This document shows positions 26,620-36,900 of a stretch of DNA of 64,000 nucleotides, piece after piece. The notes beneath the pieces are model-generated. The model was given only the letters and a program-made list of their open reading frames with translations, ran no database searches and was not told the DNA's origin. Positions within the stretch are counted from its first letter, which is position 1. The number at the start of each line of letters is the position of its first letter. The stretch is from contig NC_051437.1 of the NCBI RefSeq assembly GCF_001649575.2, positions 20,798,381-20,862,380 on the forward strand, in the 5' to 3' direction. The position numbers and the translations under genes were made by a program. Source of the DNA: Kryptolebias marmoratus. Lineage: Eukaryota > Chordata > Actinopteri > Cyprinodontiformes > Rivulidae.

Positions 26620-27618
26620 CTGACGAAACGCAGGAGGATCTGAATGTTTTGTTACCAAACATCATATTTATTCAAGAGGGGTTAAAATTCACTGCGAAGC
26701 TGCAGTTTGTGAAAATACATTTAGTCTCAAATCTGATTAAAATCTACATTCTGACTGGCTGAAATCTTCCTGTTTTAGCATTCAACAGAATACATGGATA
26801 TAGGTTGTTTTTTTAAACCTAAAAATGCAATAGGATTGCTAATTACAATTAGGTATTGTTTCATAAAGAATTATAACAAATTGATATATCTGCTGTCTGC
26901 CAACAGTGTGGTTGACTTTATGAATGTGAGTCAAACCGAACCCGATCTTTTTGCGAGCTCATAACAAAACAATGGCGAAGCAGCATTAACCACCTGTTCC
27001 TGTACTTTATAGGGCTCGTAACATGAGCTGAAACCATGCAGCCTTCTGACTCCTGGTGGAGCCGACTCTGCTCCAGAAACATGCAGCACGTTGTCACAGA
27101 CGACGTATCATGTCACTTGTGCCTCTTGCATTTTACTCACACAGGACTGAACAAAGGGCTGAAAGACCAGACATTAGGTATAATCACCTTTTTGAACACT
27201 GGCGAATGTTGGGGATCATTGTAGGACATATTCCCTGTCATCCTTTGTCTTACTTTAAACAGTTAAAGGTACTCATTGCAAACTAAAAAATGTCAACTTC
27301 ACCTATCTTTGTATCCGTGTACTTAAGTCAACAAATAAGCGTGTAAATAAGTACCAATACATCAAAATTATCAGACTTCTCCATCCCATATGGCTCCTTC
27401 ATGGACATCGCTATTGTTGTCCTATTTTCAGTCACTTTGGCTGTTTATCATATGTAAACAAACAACACACAAATTCCCAAATTTTTCTTTTACGGACATA
27501 GTGTGGATTTAGTTTCTTACTGTATAAATTTCATTTTGACCTGTATTTATGACATTGCAGTAAGGACCTTTAAGACTACAGAATTAAATCTCCAGCAGAT
27601 ACCTCAATTAACAGAGAA

Positions 27619-27649
<31 letters not shown>

Positions 27650-28586
27650 GTTGCTGTGTCACAAACTGTGCCATGTGAAAAATTACCTGTTCATGATCCA
27701 TGGTTATACATTAGGTTTATGGGCGAAACTGTCTCCTCTGCAGAGAAAACTGAGGTTCCAAACAGCGACTGGCCTACATGGTGTCCCTCACAGAGCACAG
27801 CTCGGTTTGCAAAGATGTGCCCGAGATACTCAGACTCCATCAGCACCATTCACTGGGATCCATCCAGGACCATGTCTCCTGTCCTCCAGCTCCTCTGCGA
27901 AGACACACAACTCTGTAGAACAACTCTGTCAAGTTAAGACGAGACCTGCTGCAGTCATAGACGCTGCCTACTTCATCTGAGACACGCAGTTCATCCCCTC
28001 GGGCTATGCAAAACTTCCAGCTGATGAGTGATGCATGTCTGCAGCTTTGTTATCATAAAACATTTGGTTGAAACATTAAAGACTGCGGCTCCAGCCTCTC
28101 TGGCTTTCTGCATTTGGGTACCTTTAGCAGCATGATAATGCCTGTCATACAATAATTACCACTTACTGAATTTAAAAAGCTGTCTGGTGCGGATAAGCTT
28201 TTCAAAATGTCTGACGAGGAGAGCAAAACGTTACTTTTCTGGGTTGTTTTTTTTTTTTCTCCTAGTAGAGTTTCGTCTTGTTCTCTCTCTCTAAGCAAGC
28301 TAAAATAACAGTATTTCTTCCGCGAACGCTGTTCTAGTTGTAGCACAAAACAATGAAAATGCTCCCGAATGCTCGCAAGTTAGCAAAGTTGGTCCGAAAG
28401 TTGTCAGCCTGCAGAGCTAATGCTAGTCGAGCTAACTGTGGCCGCGGCTTCTGCTTAGTGGCAGCAGCAACTGGTGGGCGACTCTGCAGGGACTGTTATT
28501 AGGATTGCTGAGGACTCCTGCACGGCCCGTACCCACCCGAAGCGGTGGACTGAAAACGCAGCCTACAGCGTGTATGTTTTACTCAC
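26620..28586. other. Long first intron of the coiled-coil gene, with an unexplained segment at 27.7-28.0 kb
   Basis: Mostly AT-rich, with an (ATT)n tract at 27619-27649. A less AT-rich block at about 27680-28020 has open frames on both strands that are broken by stops (for example SEYLGHIFANRAVLCEG on the minus strand). It looks like the remains of a protein-coding mobile element or pseudogene, but I cannot name the family. A missing start-codon exon of the coiled-coil gene could also lie in this interval. Confidence 0.4.
27619..27649. repeat. (ATT)n microsatellite
   Basis: About ten uninterrupted ATT triplets on the plus strand within the first intron of the coiled-coil gene. Confidence 0.95.
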
Positions 28587-28650
28587 GTTTTGAAGAGCAA
28601 CATCGAGCAGAAAGCGCAGCGCTGAGGACAGGCGTGGCGTGGCGGCTTCT
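28587..28650 (-). other. Probable first exon of the coiled-coil gene (5' edge unknown)
   Basis: On the minus strand a good donor, CAAAAC|GTGAGT, ends an exon at 28587 in a CpG-richer patch. Its reading frame (ending LRFLLDVALQN) joins in phase 0 to exon 26619-26437 (VRTELDQ), which supports the link. However, this frame contains no Met before an upstream stop at 28709-28707, so the exon may be 5' UTR or another small exon may carry the start. The 5' boundary given is a guess. Confidence 0.5.
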
Positions 28651-28653
28651 ACG

Positions 28654-28667
28654 ATCACCTTGGCAAC
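28654..28667. promoter_or_regulatory. Candidate RFX X-box near the coiled-coil gene's start
   Basis: ATCACCTTGGCAAC fits the X-box layout GTYNCC-(2)-RGYAAC: the right half GGCAAC is perfect and the left half has one mismatch at its first base. It lies just upstream of the inferred first exon donor at 28587. RFX factors switch on ciliary genes through such sites. Binding is inferred from sequence only. Confidence 0.45.
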
Positions 28668-28709
28668 GGACCGTACCAAGATACTGGAGCGGACCAAACC
28701 ACTCAACTA

Positions 28710-30811
28710 AATACAAAAAAAATAAATATCAACAACAGTTTGAGACCGATAATCCTTTTGTCTTATCAAGAAGAATTTAATGTAAGTCTTATCTTTTTAT
28801 ATGTGTTTATATTTTTACTGTTCTCAGCGGTAGTTTAATATTGTTATTTCTACAGTTTATAGGTGTCACCACAAGAGGGCGACAAACTCATCTGCCCTAA
28901 ACTGACAGCCAACAGATTCCTCTCATAAAGAAAACAAAATAAAAGGGACATTCAATACTTTTTACTTTTTTGAACACTATACAATAGGCTCCAAGAAAAT
29001 GTACAGTTTTTCAGTTTAATTGTTTGATATGTTTACTATTTTCTATTGTGAATAAATTATGTTTTTATTTTTTTACATTTTGAAACCATTGCATTCTATT
29101 TCTATTTAAATTTTACTTGTCCCAGCTTTCATAGAACTGAGGTTGTACCATTAATACAAACCTCATACAGTATAACTTAAAGAAATGTGGATAAAAAATG
29201 TTTAATGTGCTGTATATAGTGTATGTTTATGTCTATATATGTAAATAACTAAGGCTGTGTTTTTGATATAACCGGTTTCAGGAGCTCATCATTTGTTCCT
29301 CTTTAGTTCCTTTGTAGCTCTGCACCATATTACTGAAAAGTTTAACTATTTCTAAAGCTTTGTCATCTGTTTGGTAACATCACAGCATGTGCTCAGGCGG
29401 GACGGGCCCTCAGGCCCTGAGAATCACGAGGGCCCCAGACCTTTTTCTAAACCCTGGTTTATCCTGTAAAAGAAGAGAATTAAAAAAGCGTTAAAAGGTG
29501 CAAAACTCCCTTTAAAAACACTGGTTCAAAAAGGTGCTGCTGAGCTGTTTGTTGCTCAGGTTTTTAACGTGTGACCGTGGCGCTCATCGTATTCAGTTTG
29601 CTCTGGTGCAAAAAATGCGAGCTATGTTGCAGCTGTGTGTTTATTTTTCCATGTCATGAATGAATGATGCACATTAGCGCACTCACTCCACAGGCCGGAG
29701 AGCACTTCTAGTCAACTGTTTACAGAGAAAATCTTTTTCATGTGGTTTCATGTGCCTCTGCTGCCTTATGGGTGGGTCTCCTCTGAGACTTTCTGGATGA
29801 TGATGCATGCTGACCGACGGAGGCTGGGTAAGAGGGAGCTCTGTGCTCGCCACAGAGGAAATGGGCGTTCTCCTTGGAAACTTTGCAGTTATAGAGCCTG
29901 AAGACAATAAATAAATAGAAGGCGTGTGGCAAGGCTGGAGGAAAGTGTGGACCTCCAAAACGGGCACGATGTTGTAGAGTGGAGGAGCTGTTCCCAAGTT
30001 GTTGAGATCTTTTTAAATCGAACAAGCAAAGTCTGGGGTAAGTTGTTTTTTTCCCCTTGAATTTCCATGCTATTTCATGAAATATGTAAGTAAATCTTAG
30101 TTCCAGATGATTATTTAAGAAAAATAGCTTCAAGTACTTGTTTTTATTTGACTTAAAACCCCAAAAAGCTGCTAAAAACCTGTCTTCAACCTGTTCTTGT
30201 GATAGAGCAATGTGCATACAACTTTTCAACAAGAACAAATAGGGTAATTTCTTGCCTGTGTGTCCTTTGATTGTGTTCACTTTCTTTATTTTCATCTTCA
30301 AAAATAATCATTTGTAACTGTCTTTGTTCCCCTGTCACTTCTGTGTGATTAATGAGATCTAACATAACAACATAATTGTGACTCCATCGCCCACCCAAAT
30401 GGGCCTTTTCCACAGATTAGGATCTTCACAGACAGTTTCATCCTGTTCGTATTCCACTGTAGGTCTTCTTTTACCCCCCTTTATCTCACTGAATGTTCTT
30501 TTTATTATAAATTAAAATAGGTGTCACTACTGTTATGACTGCCACACCAGTGCTGAACATTAAAATGACCCAAAAAATGTGCCTAAAATGCAAAGCTTTT
30601 CTTCAGACTTAGGTTTTCAGCATCTGTCATATCCAGATTTTAGCTGAACTGCAGACTTTTTTATCCTGTTGCTCTTGAGCAGGAAAGGGACTTTGAGAGT
30701 TTGCATTTTGGCTCTGTTTTATTAGGTCCACCCAAGTTGTTTTGACTTCATGAAGGCATCACACAGGCCCAGGACAAACAGTGAAATGTCTTTTCTCGTG
30801 TTTTTTTGCAG
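28710..30811. other. Intergenic DNA and probable 5' non-coding part of emp3
   Basis: No coding exon is recognised. The EMP family usually has a non-coding first exon, and the first emp3 coding exon begins with an acceptor at 30810-30811, so such an exon may lie here. The longest open frame (minus strand, about 29.74-30.30 kb) has no family resemblance and mixed composition. Confidence 0.45.
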
Positions 30812-30821
30812 GAAATTCAAA

Positions 30822-32564
30822 ATGGCTTTACTTCTCATGTTTGTCACCCTGCTGCATGTCATCACGCTGGCAATGCTGTTCATTGCAACTATGGAAAAGG
30901 TAATTCTCATACTTAGGTCATGACTCAGTTTGTTACATATCAGTGCCAACTCACAGCAAAAGTCATCTCTGGGCACGATATAAAAAAACCAAACAAACCC
31001 AAATCAAATCTAATTCAGATCTAGATTTAAATCCAAATACAGTCAATTCATTTCCTATTTTAATACAGTACGTTTTACAGTGCTAATCTATTTTAGGATG
31101 CCGGCAGATTGCCTCCAATCTTTACTTCAACACAATCTCCCATCCTGAGCAGCAGGTTAGTGACTATAGAAAGGAACGACTCCTTTTTGACAGCAGGAAA
31201 CCTCCAGCAGAACCAGGCTCAGGATGGGCGGCCATCTGCCTCGCGACAGGCTGGGGTTTGAGGTCCAGGTGGGGTTCCTATGGGAAGAAAAACAGGTTAA
31301 CGGCAGCAGCATGTATGAATATGGAGAGTAGAAAGAGTAAAGACAGCTGCAGAGGGAGGAAACCTGGTCAGTTTGTCCTTCAGTAATCTAAGCCTATAGC
31401 AGCAGAACTAAGGGATAGCTCAGGAAACCCCAACTATAGGATTTGTCAAAAAAAAAGAAAGACCTAAGCCTGGTTTTAAAAGTAGACAGGGTGTCAGCCT
31501 CATGGACAGAAACAGGAAGTCGATTCCACAAGAGAGGAGCGTGGTAACTGAAAGCTCTGCCTCCCGTTCTACTTCTAGAAACTCTAGGAACCACAAGTAA
31601 ACCTGCAGCCTGAGAGCAAAGAGCTCTGTTAGGAAAATATAAAGCAATAAGGTAGAGATTGTTTGTTGAAAGCTATATATATTTGAAGCAAGATTTAAAA
31701 TTATGTCCTGAATTCCACAGGCAGAGAATGGAGAGAATCTAGAACTGGATCGTTTTAATGACACGCTTATGGTTTTGTTTCTTAATTACGATATCTGATC
31801 TCCTTTCAAAGACCTGGTGGGTGTGGGATGACTCAAAACTTTCCGACCTTTGGTACAACTGTAGGCTGGACAACTCCACGGAGACCTGGTTGTGTACGTC
31901 CACAAAAGAATCAGGTGAAGAAAATGGACTGGACTCCAAACCGCCCTGACTTCAAGATAAAATCTGAGAACTGTTATGAGTCTTTAAATGTGGTTTCTTT
32001 TCTCAGAGTGGCTGCATGCAGTGCAGGTCCTCATGGTTCTCTCAGTGATCTTCTCCGCAGTCTCCTTCTTGGTGTTCTTGGGCCAGCTGGTCACCATGTC
32101 TAAAGGTGGACTCTTCTACGTCACTGGATTGTGTCAAGTCTTTGCAGGTAATCATGTCATCAAAATACCTTTTTTTTGTGTAATTAGACCATTTGAGAAA
32201 GATGTTAAGAGTTTGGCTCTTCCTCCAGATGGAGCTTAATTTCCTTATTCAAAGTTCCACGGACCTTAAGAGTACATGAGTGTTAATAAAAGTGTATTTT
32301 GTATTGATATTACTTGTGAAACTTTTAGGGTTCGTACTGTTTTGGCGAGCTTCTGTGTAAGTTGCTGTTGCTTTGTGCGTGCTTTAAGGTCTGAACGCCT
32401 TTTCTGCCGCGCTCATCTACACACTGCACAATAAGGAAATCCTTCAGGACTCGAAAAAACTGTTTTCTGGGTACTTCGGCTACTGCTTCATCCTGGCCTG
32501 GGTGTGTGTCCCTCTGCTGTTGTGTAGCGGGATCATATACATCCACCTGCGTAAGAAAGAGTGA
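30822..32564 (+). CDS. emp3: Epithelial membrane protein 3 (PMP22/EMP/claudin superfamily), complete
   Basis: Four coding exons: 30822-30899, 31812-31914, 32007-32147, 32389-32564; phases agree and give 165 residues, the usual family size. It is a four-span membrane protein: TM1 is residues 1-23 (MALLLMFVTLLHVITLAMLF), the first extracellular loop carries the PMP22-family W..LW..C and WLC pattern (Trp28/29, LWYNC with Cys43, Cys54) and an N-glycosylation sequon at Asn47 (NST). TM2 and TM3 follow (VQVLMVLSVIFSAVSFLVFL; GGLFYVTGLCQVFAG), and TM4 is followed by the short cytoplasmic tail IIYIHLRKKE, which is almost the human EMP3 tail. That tail and the YVTGLCQ block separate it from EMP1, EMP2 and PMP22. 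Members act at the plasma membrane in adhesion and growth control. In human the gene is on 19q13, not beside zmynd12, so the position is unusual. Confidence 0.9.
31380..31740 (-). mobile_element. 3' end of a LINE reverse-transcriptase ORF (dead) in emp3 intron 1
   Basis: On the minus strand, an open stretch reads MVPRVSRSRTGGRAFSYHAP and then LLWNRLPVSVHEADTLSTFK, followed by TRLRSFFF. This is the C-terminal tail of the reverse transcriptase of L2/Rex-like non-LTR elements, where an F.Y.AP.LWN.LP motif and a TFK.RLKSFLF ending are typical. Upstream frames (toward 31740) are broken by stops and frameshifts. The adjoining 31.14-31.38 kb may be part of the same repeat. Confidence 0.75.
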
Positions 32565-32952
32565 CCGGACGAAGGAGGAGCAACGTCGATAAGATCAACG
32601 TCAGCAACGAAACAACTAAAGCAGCGTCACCGTTTTAAAAAAATAAGAGTTTTAAAGCTTTTAAGCTCCTTGTGCTCGGGCTTCAGATAGTGTGATTGTT
32701 AGCATGTGTTAGGAGAAATATTTAGACATGTCATGATCTGTAAATCCTAGATGAGTGAGATGGTCACCTATTAAGACATTTTTATCTTCTGCTGTTGTCA
32801 CATGTAACCAATGAAGACAAATAATCCAGCTGCAACATGTAACCTTCACTAATAATGATGTCCTCGTTAGACTTTTTTTTTTTTCATTTAAGCAAATTAG
32901 AAAAATATATATTTTTGTACCATAAGCTGAGTGATGTGTAGAATGTACTTCA

Positions 32953-32958
32953 AATAAA
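32953..32958 (+). terminator. emp3: emp3 poly(A) signal
   Basis: AATAAA about 390 bases after the emp3 stop, in an AT-rich 3' UTR. It is the first good hexamer downstream. Confidence 0.6.
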
Positions 32959-33299
32959 TGTCACAAAATGCGTGAAGTGCTTAAATTCATGTATGATATA
33001 TTTCTTGGTACGTTTAGGCTGTTTTTATCTGAAGTATTACCAGATTTTAACAGCCATCAATATAAAAAATAGCAATCTTTGCTATTTTTATTGTCTTCAT
33101 CACACTTCTTCTTTTTTGTTTGTTTTATTTGCTATAAAACATACAATTTTTATATTTAAATGAACAGTTTGATACATATGTGTGATTTGTGACTTTTTGA
33201 AGTGAAGCTAATGTACTGAACGTCAGACAACTAATAAACTAACCAGAAAAATGCCTTTTTCTATCAAAATGCAGTGAGCTGAGCGCAGAATGAGAATGC

Positions 33300-33605
33300 T
33301 GAAATTTACTGAAAACACTGATCCTCGGTTGGTAAAGTTAAAAGAATTATGTAGAACAGTTGGTAAAATAAACCAAATAACAGCTAAAGGCTAAATGTTG
33401 CAAACACAAGCTAAAAGCCAAAGAGGCAAATTGCTATCAGAGTCAAAGATAGCTCAAATTATAGCTAAAAGCTAAATACTTCAAAAGTTAAAAGTTGCAA
33501 AAGGCTACCTAAAGGCTAAAAGGAAAAGGCCTAAAAGTCTGCTAAACAGTAGCTAAAAGTAGCTAAAGGCTATAGCCTTTATACTAAAAGTAGAAGAGCA
33601 GTAGC
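33300..33605. repeat. Degenerate AGCTAAAAGC-type tandem repeat, copy 1
   Basis: Variants of AGCTAAAAGCTAAA and AGCTAAAGGCTA recur every 10-25 bases, mixed with GCAAA and CAGTAGCTAAAAG. The same unit vocabulary occurs again at about 54.67-55.17 kb, 21 kb away. Confidence 0.75.
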
Positions 33606-33665
33606 TAACAGTAAGACAAAAAATAAGAAAGACAGAAAAGAGTAAGTATGCTGATGAAAATAAAA

Positions 33666-33799
<134 letters not shown>

Positions 33800-33886
33800 T
33801 AAAATAGTAAATCAATAGTAAAACACAAGAGTACTCTTATTTCCCGCAGTATGTGAAGTATCTCGGCCGTTTAAACGTCTGACGTT

Positions 33887-33900
33887 GTTTCCATGGTGAC
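33887..33900. promoter_or_regulatory. zmynd12: RFX X-box-like palindrome in the zmynd12 promoter
   Basis: GTTTCCATGGTGAC is an imperfect palindrome with the X-box form GTYNCC-AT-GGNRAC. It is about 100 bases upstream of the zmynd12 ATG, the normal place for RFX sites in ciliary genes. ZMYND12 is an axonemal protein in mammals, so the site fits. No binding data can be seen here. Confidence 0.65.
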
Positions 33901-33998
33901 CATAAACTTCCCTGTTAGTTAGCTTGGAAAGCTAAGCCATTCCTGAGCTTTAACTGCCGTAAAACAACAACGACGACTAAAAAAGTATTTCCTAAATA

Positions 33999-36900
33999 AT
34001 GGACTTTCAACTTCAAGTTTCGGGAGCAGTATCTGAAGTAATTCCTCTTGCTTTCCCCAAAGGAAAAGAAAGGTTTTGTGAACTTTGTGAAAGAGAAGCG
34101 CATTTACAGTGCACCGAGTGTCGGGTCACCTATTACTGGTAAGATTACTCTACTACAGTTAGCTGTCCTGCCTTCAAATGTTAGCTTTTCTAATACCACA
34201 CAGGCACAAATAAATGGCCACATTGTGTGTATTTGAGGTTGGCGAAACTGTGTCTGGGGTTTAAACACTAGGTGGCGCTGTGTGCCATTTTGTAATCTAA
34301 CGTTTCACGAAGGACGTCACAGCACCGACACGAAGGAGAGGAGCAGCTGGGAAACACATTAGCACGGTGTTTATTTTTGTTCTCCAGTGTGTCGCCTGTG
34401 TCTTTTATGTGATGATACAAAGAGCACAACAGCATTATTTATTTACACATAAACCAGCTCTGCCATTGGCTCTCGACTCGTTTGCAGAGCACAAGATGGT
34501 GCCAAGTCAAAGCCGTGAGGAGCAGCATGTGGTGACCCTCCCTGTGGGGATTTATGGATGGGGTGAACCACTGTAGTCAGTCCCGGGGAGCTCACAGCCA
34601 CTTATTGTGCGTGCTTTCTTTGCTTTTCTCTTCAGAATTAAAAGCAGATTTGTAGCCATCGCATCTGAGTCAAAACAAAGGGCGCAGGAGCAGAAACGAG
34701 TTCTCTTCAGGAAGTCGAAACACAGCGTTAGCATTTCAAGTTAGTTTTGGAATCGGCTGCAATAAATGGTATTACTGGAGGTGAAATTGTGAAACAGGCC
34801 ATAAACTCTTCACTTCCAGTTTGCTTGTGTGACGACTACTGGTGATGTGGCATAACCAGACTCCTGCCTGCCACAGGCTTATTTCTGAAGTTTCAAAAGA
34901 CATATGCAAAGGGATAAAAAAACATCCTCCAAAGTTAAAAAAAAAATGCATGGATAGCCAAAATGGTTTCCACTTAAGTCTGTGCAGAGGAAGGGAACCA
35001 GATGAACAAAATTACAGACCACATATGTAACAGTGTACAATTTTGTCCTTCATGAACTCATATAACAAATTTGAAACTCACTTTGCATTTGAAATATTCA
35101 ACTCAGGTGAGATTTTACTGTTAACTGTCTTTCGTATCATTCCAGCGTTATGCTATCTTTATGCAGATTTCCCTGCAGGACAGTTGGTGACAACATCAGG
35201 AAAAAGCTGGCACCTCTTGAGCATAACGAACCTCCGTCGAGAGTCTTGCATTTAAGGCGGCGAAGGACTTCTTCCAAGCACAAATATATGTTGTGTGTTG
35301 TTTCCTTAGCGGCGCAGAGCACCAGCAGGCTGACTGGGTGGGGATCCATGAAAGAATCTGCCAGTTGCTTGTTCCCATCCGTACCCCGGCAGCCCTCCAG
35401 CAAGACAGTTGCATGGAAAACCAAAGAAAAAAGGTGAAAATTATTGGAAAGCGTTCAAGTCACATGCAAAAGAAGTCCTTGGAATATACAGTATGTGTTT
35501 TAATCTTACTTAAATTCAAGATAAAAGCAAAATAAAACAAACTAAACTAAATTAAATGTAGCCTAAGTCCACAAACTGTTTGATTTCTTGTGTCCTGTAT
35601 GTCTTTTAAATGCTCATCAATACATTCTTAGGATTTTAGTTTCAGACTTAAGCTGCCAAATCCAGACTTGGAGCGGCCAGTAATTTGAGAATGAGCCCAG
35701 AAAGTAAAATAAACATTGACATCAGCATCAGTTTTTTCTTTTTGTTTGTTTCATACAATCTACAAGTGAACAGCTTGAGCTGAGGTTTGACGTTCAGAAT
35801 GAAGATCTTCCTGCAGGAGATTTGTCTCGTGCTTCGTCTTGCCATCGCAGAGCACTTTCACAACCAGACTTTTGTAATAAGAATTTCAGTGAAAGAGAAT
35901 CACCTTTTTCATCTGTGAACTTATGTGACACTTCTTTCAGTCTGTTTAAAAAACAAAAAAAACTATTAGATTTGTTTCCTTTTTCAGGCAGAGCTGATTG
36001 AGATTTGCAGCCTGGTGGCTCAGAGCAAACTCTCCGAGGGCAAACACCAAGAGACGCTGCCTGCTGCCCAGTTCTGCCTGCGCTGCTCCATCGACGTCCA
36101 CGGCCGCAGCTCAGTTCAGCTCGTCCCGGCCTTCCTGCTGCTGGCCGAGGCCAACATGGGTAAGACACGAGCCTCAAAACTGCACCCCTTCTTCTGCTTC
36201 GACGGGGACGTTTTTTGTTTGTGCATGTTTCTGGTTCGTTCTCAGGCTTGGGTAATTTCACTCTTGTGGAGGAGCTGCTATCCCAGGCTGAGTGGGCGGT
36301 GTTGAAGAGCCCAGAATGCGGTCACTCGGTCCACCACCGGCTGCACAGGAGCATGGGCCGCTTCCATGCAGCCACTGGAAACCTGGAAACAGCTCGGCTT
36401 CACTTCGCAAACGACGTAGGTGTCATATTTATCAGGAGTAACTTGGCCACGTGGACTTTTATAACCCCTGATGAAATAAGGAGCAAGAAGTGCCACAGGC
36501 AAGAATCCATAACCGGTTTTTATTTTAATTCCTCGAAAATAAATAAATAAATAAACATTTCGAGGAATACCTTGTCTCACGAAATTTAGAAAGCAGACAT
36601 GTTTGTTCCTGACAAGTGAAACAGACCATTCTGTTCTTACACTGCTGTTTAAGTTCAGTATCCTCCTGTCATTCTTCATGTTTTTTGTTCTCCTGTAGTT
36701 TAGATGATATACGGTACTCCATTTGGATCAGTGCTGCAGTCTCATAAACAGACGTGTGTGATACGTTCAGAACTGAGAACCTTTAAGTTTATGGATCATT
36801 CCTGTAACCCTCTTAATGCAGTTAAACTCACTTGAAATCGCTAGTATGCAACCCATCACATGCGCCTCCTTTTTTTGAATTATTGCTACATTTTGTAGCC

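Noticed and set aside
29738..30301. 187-residue minus-strand frame upstream of emp3
   Set aside because: No domain, no splice context and mixed composition. I could not support it as a gene.
33300..33605. CRISPR-like spacing in the AGCTAAAA repeats
   Set aside because: Units are degenerate and irregularly spaced, and the host is a vertebrate.
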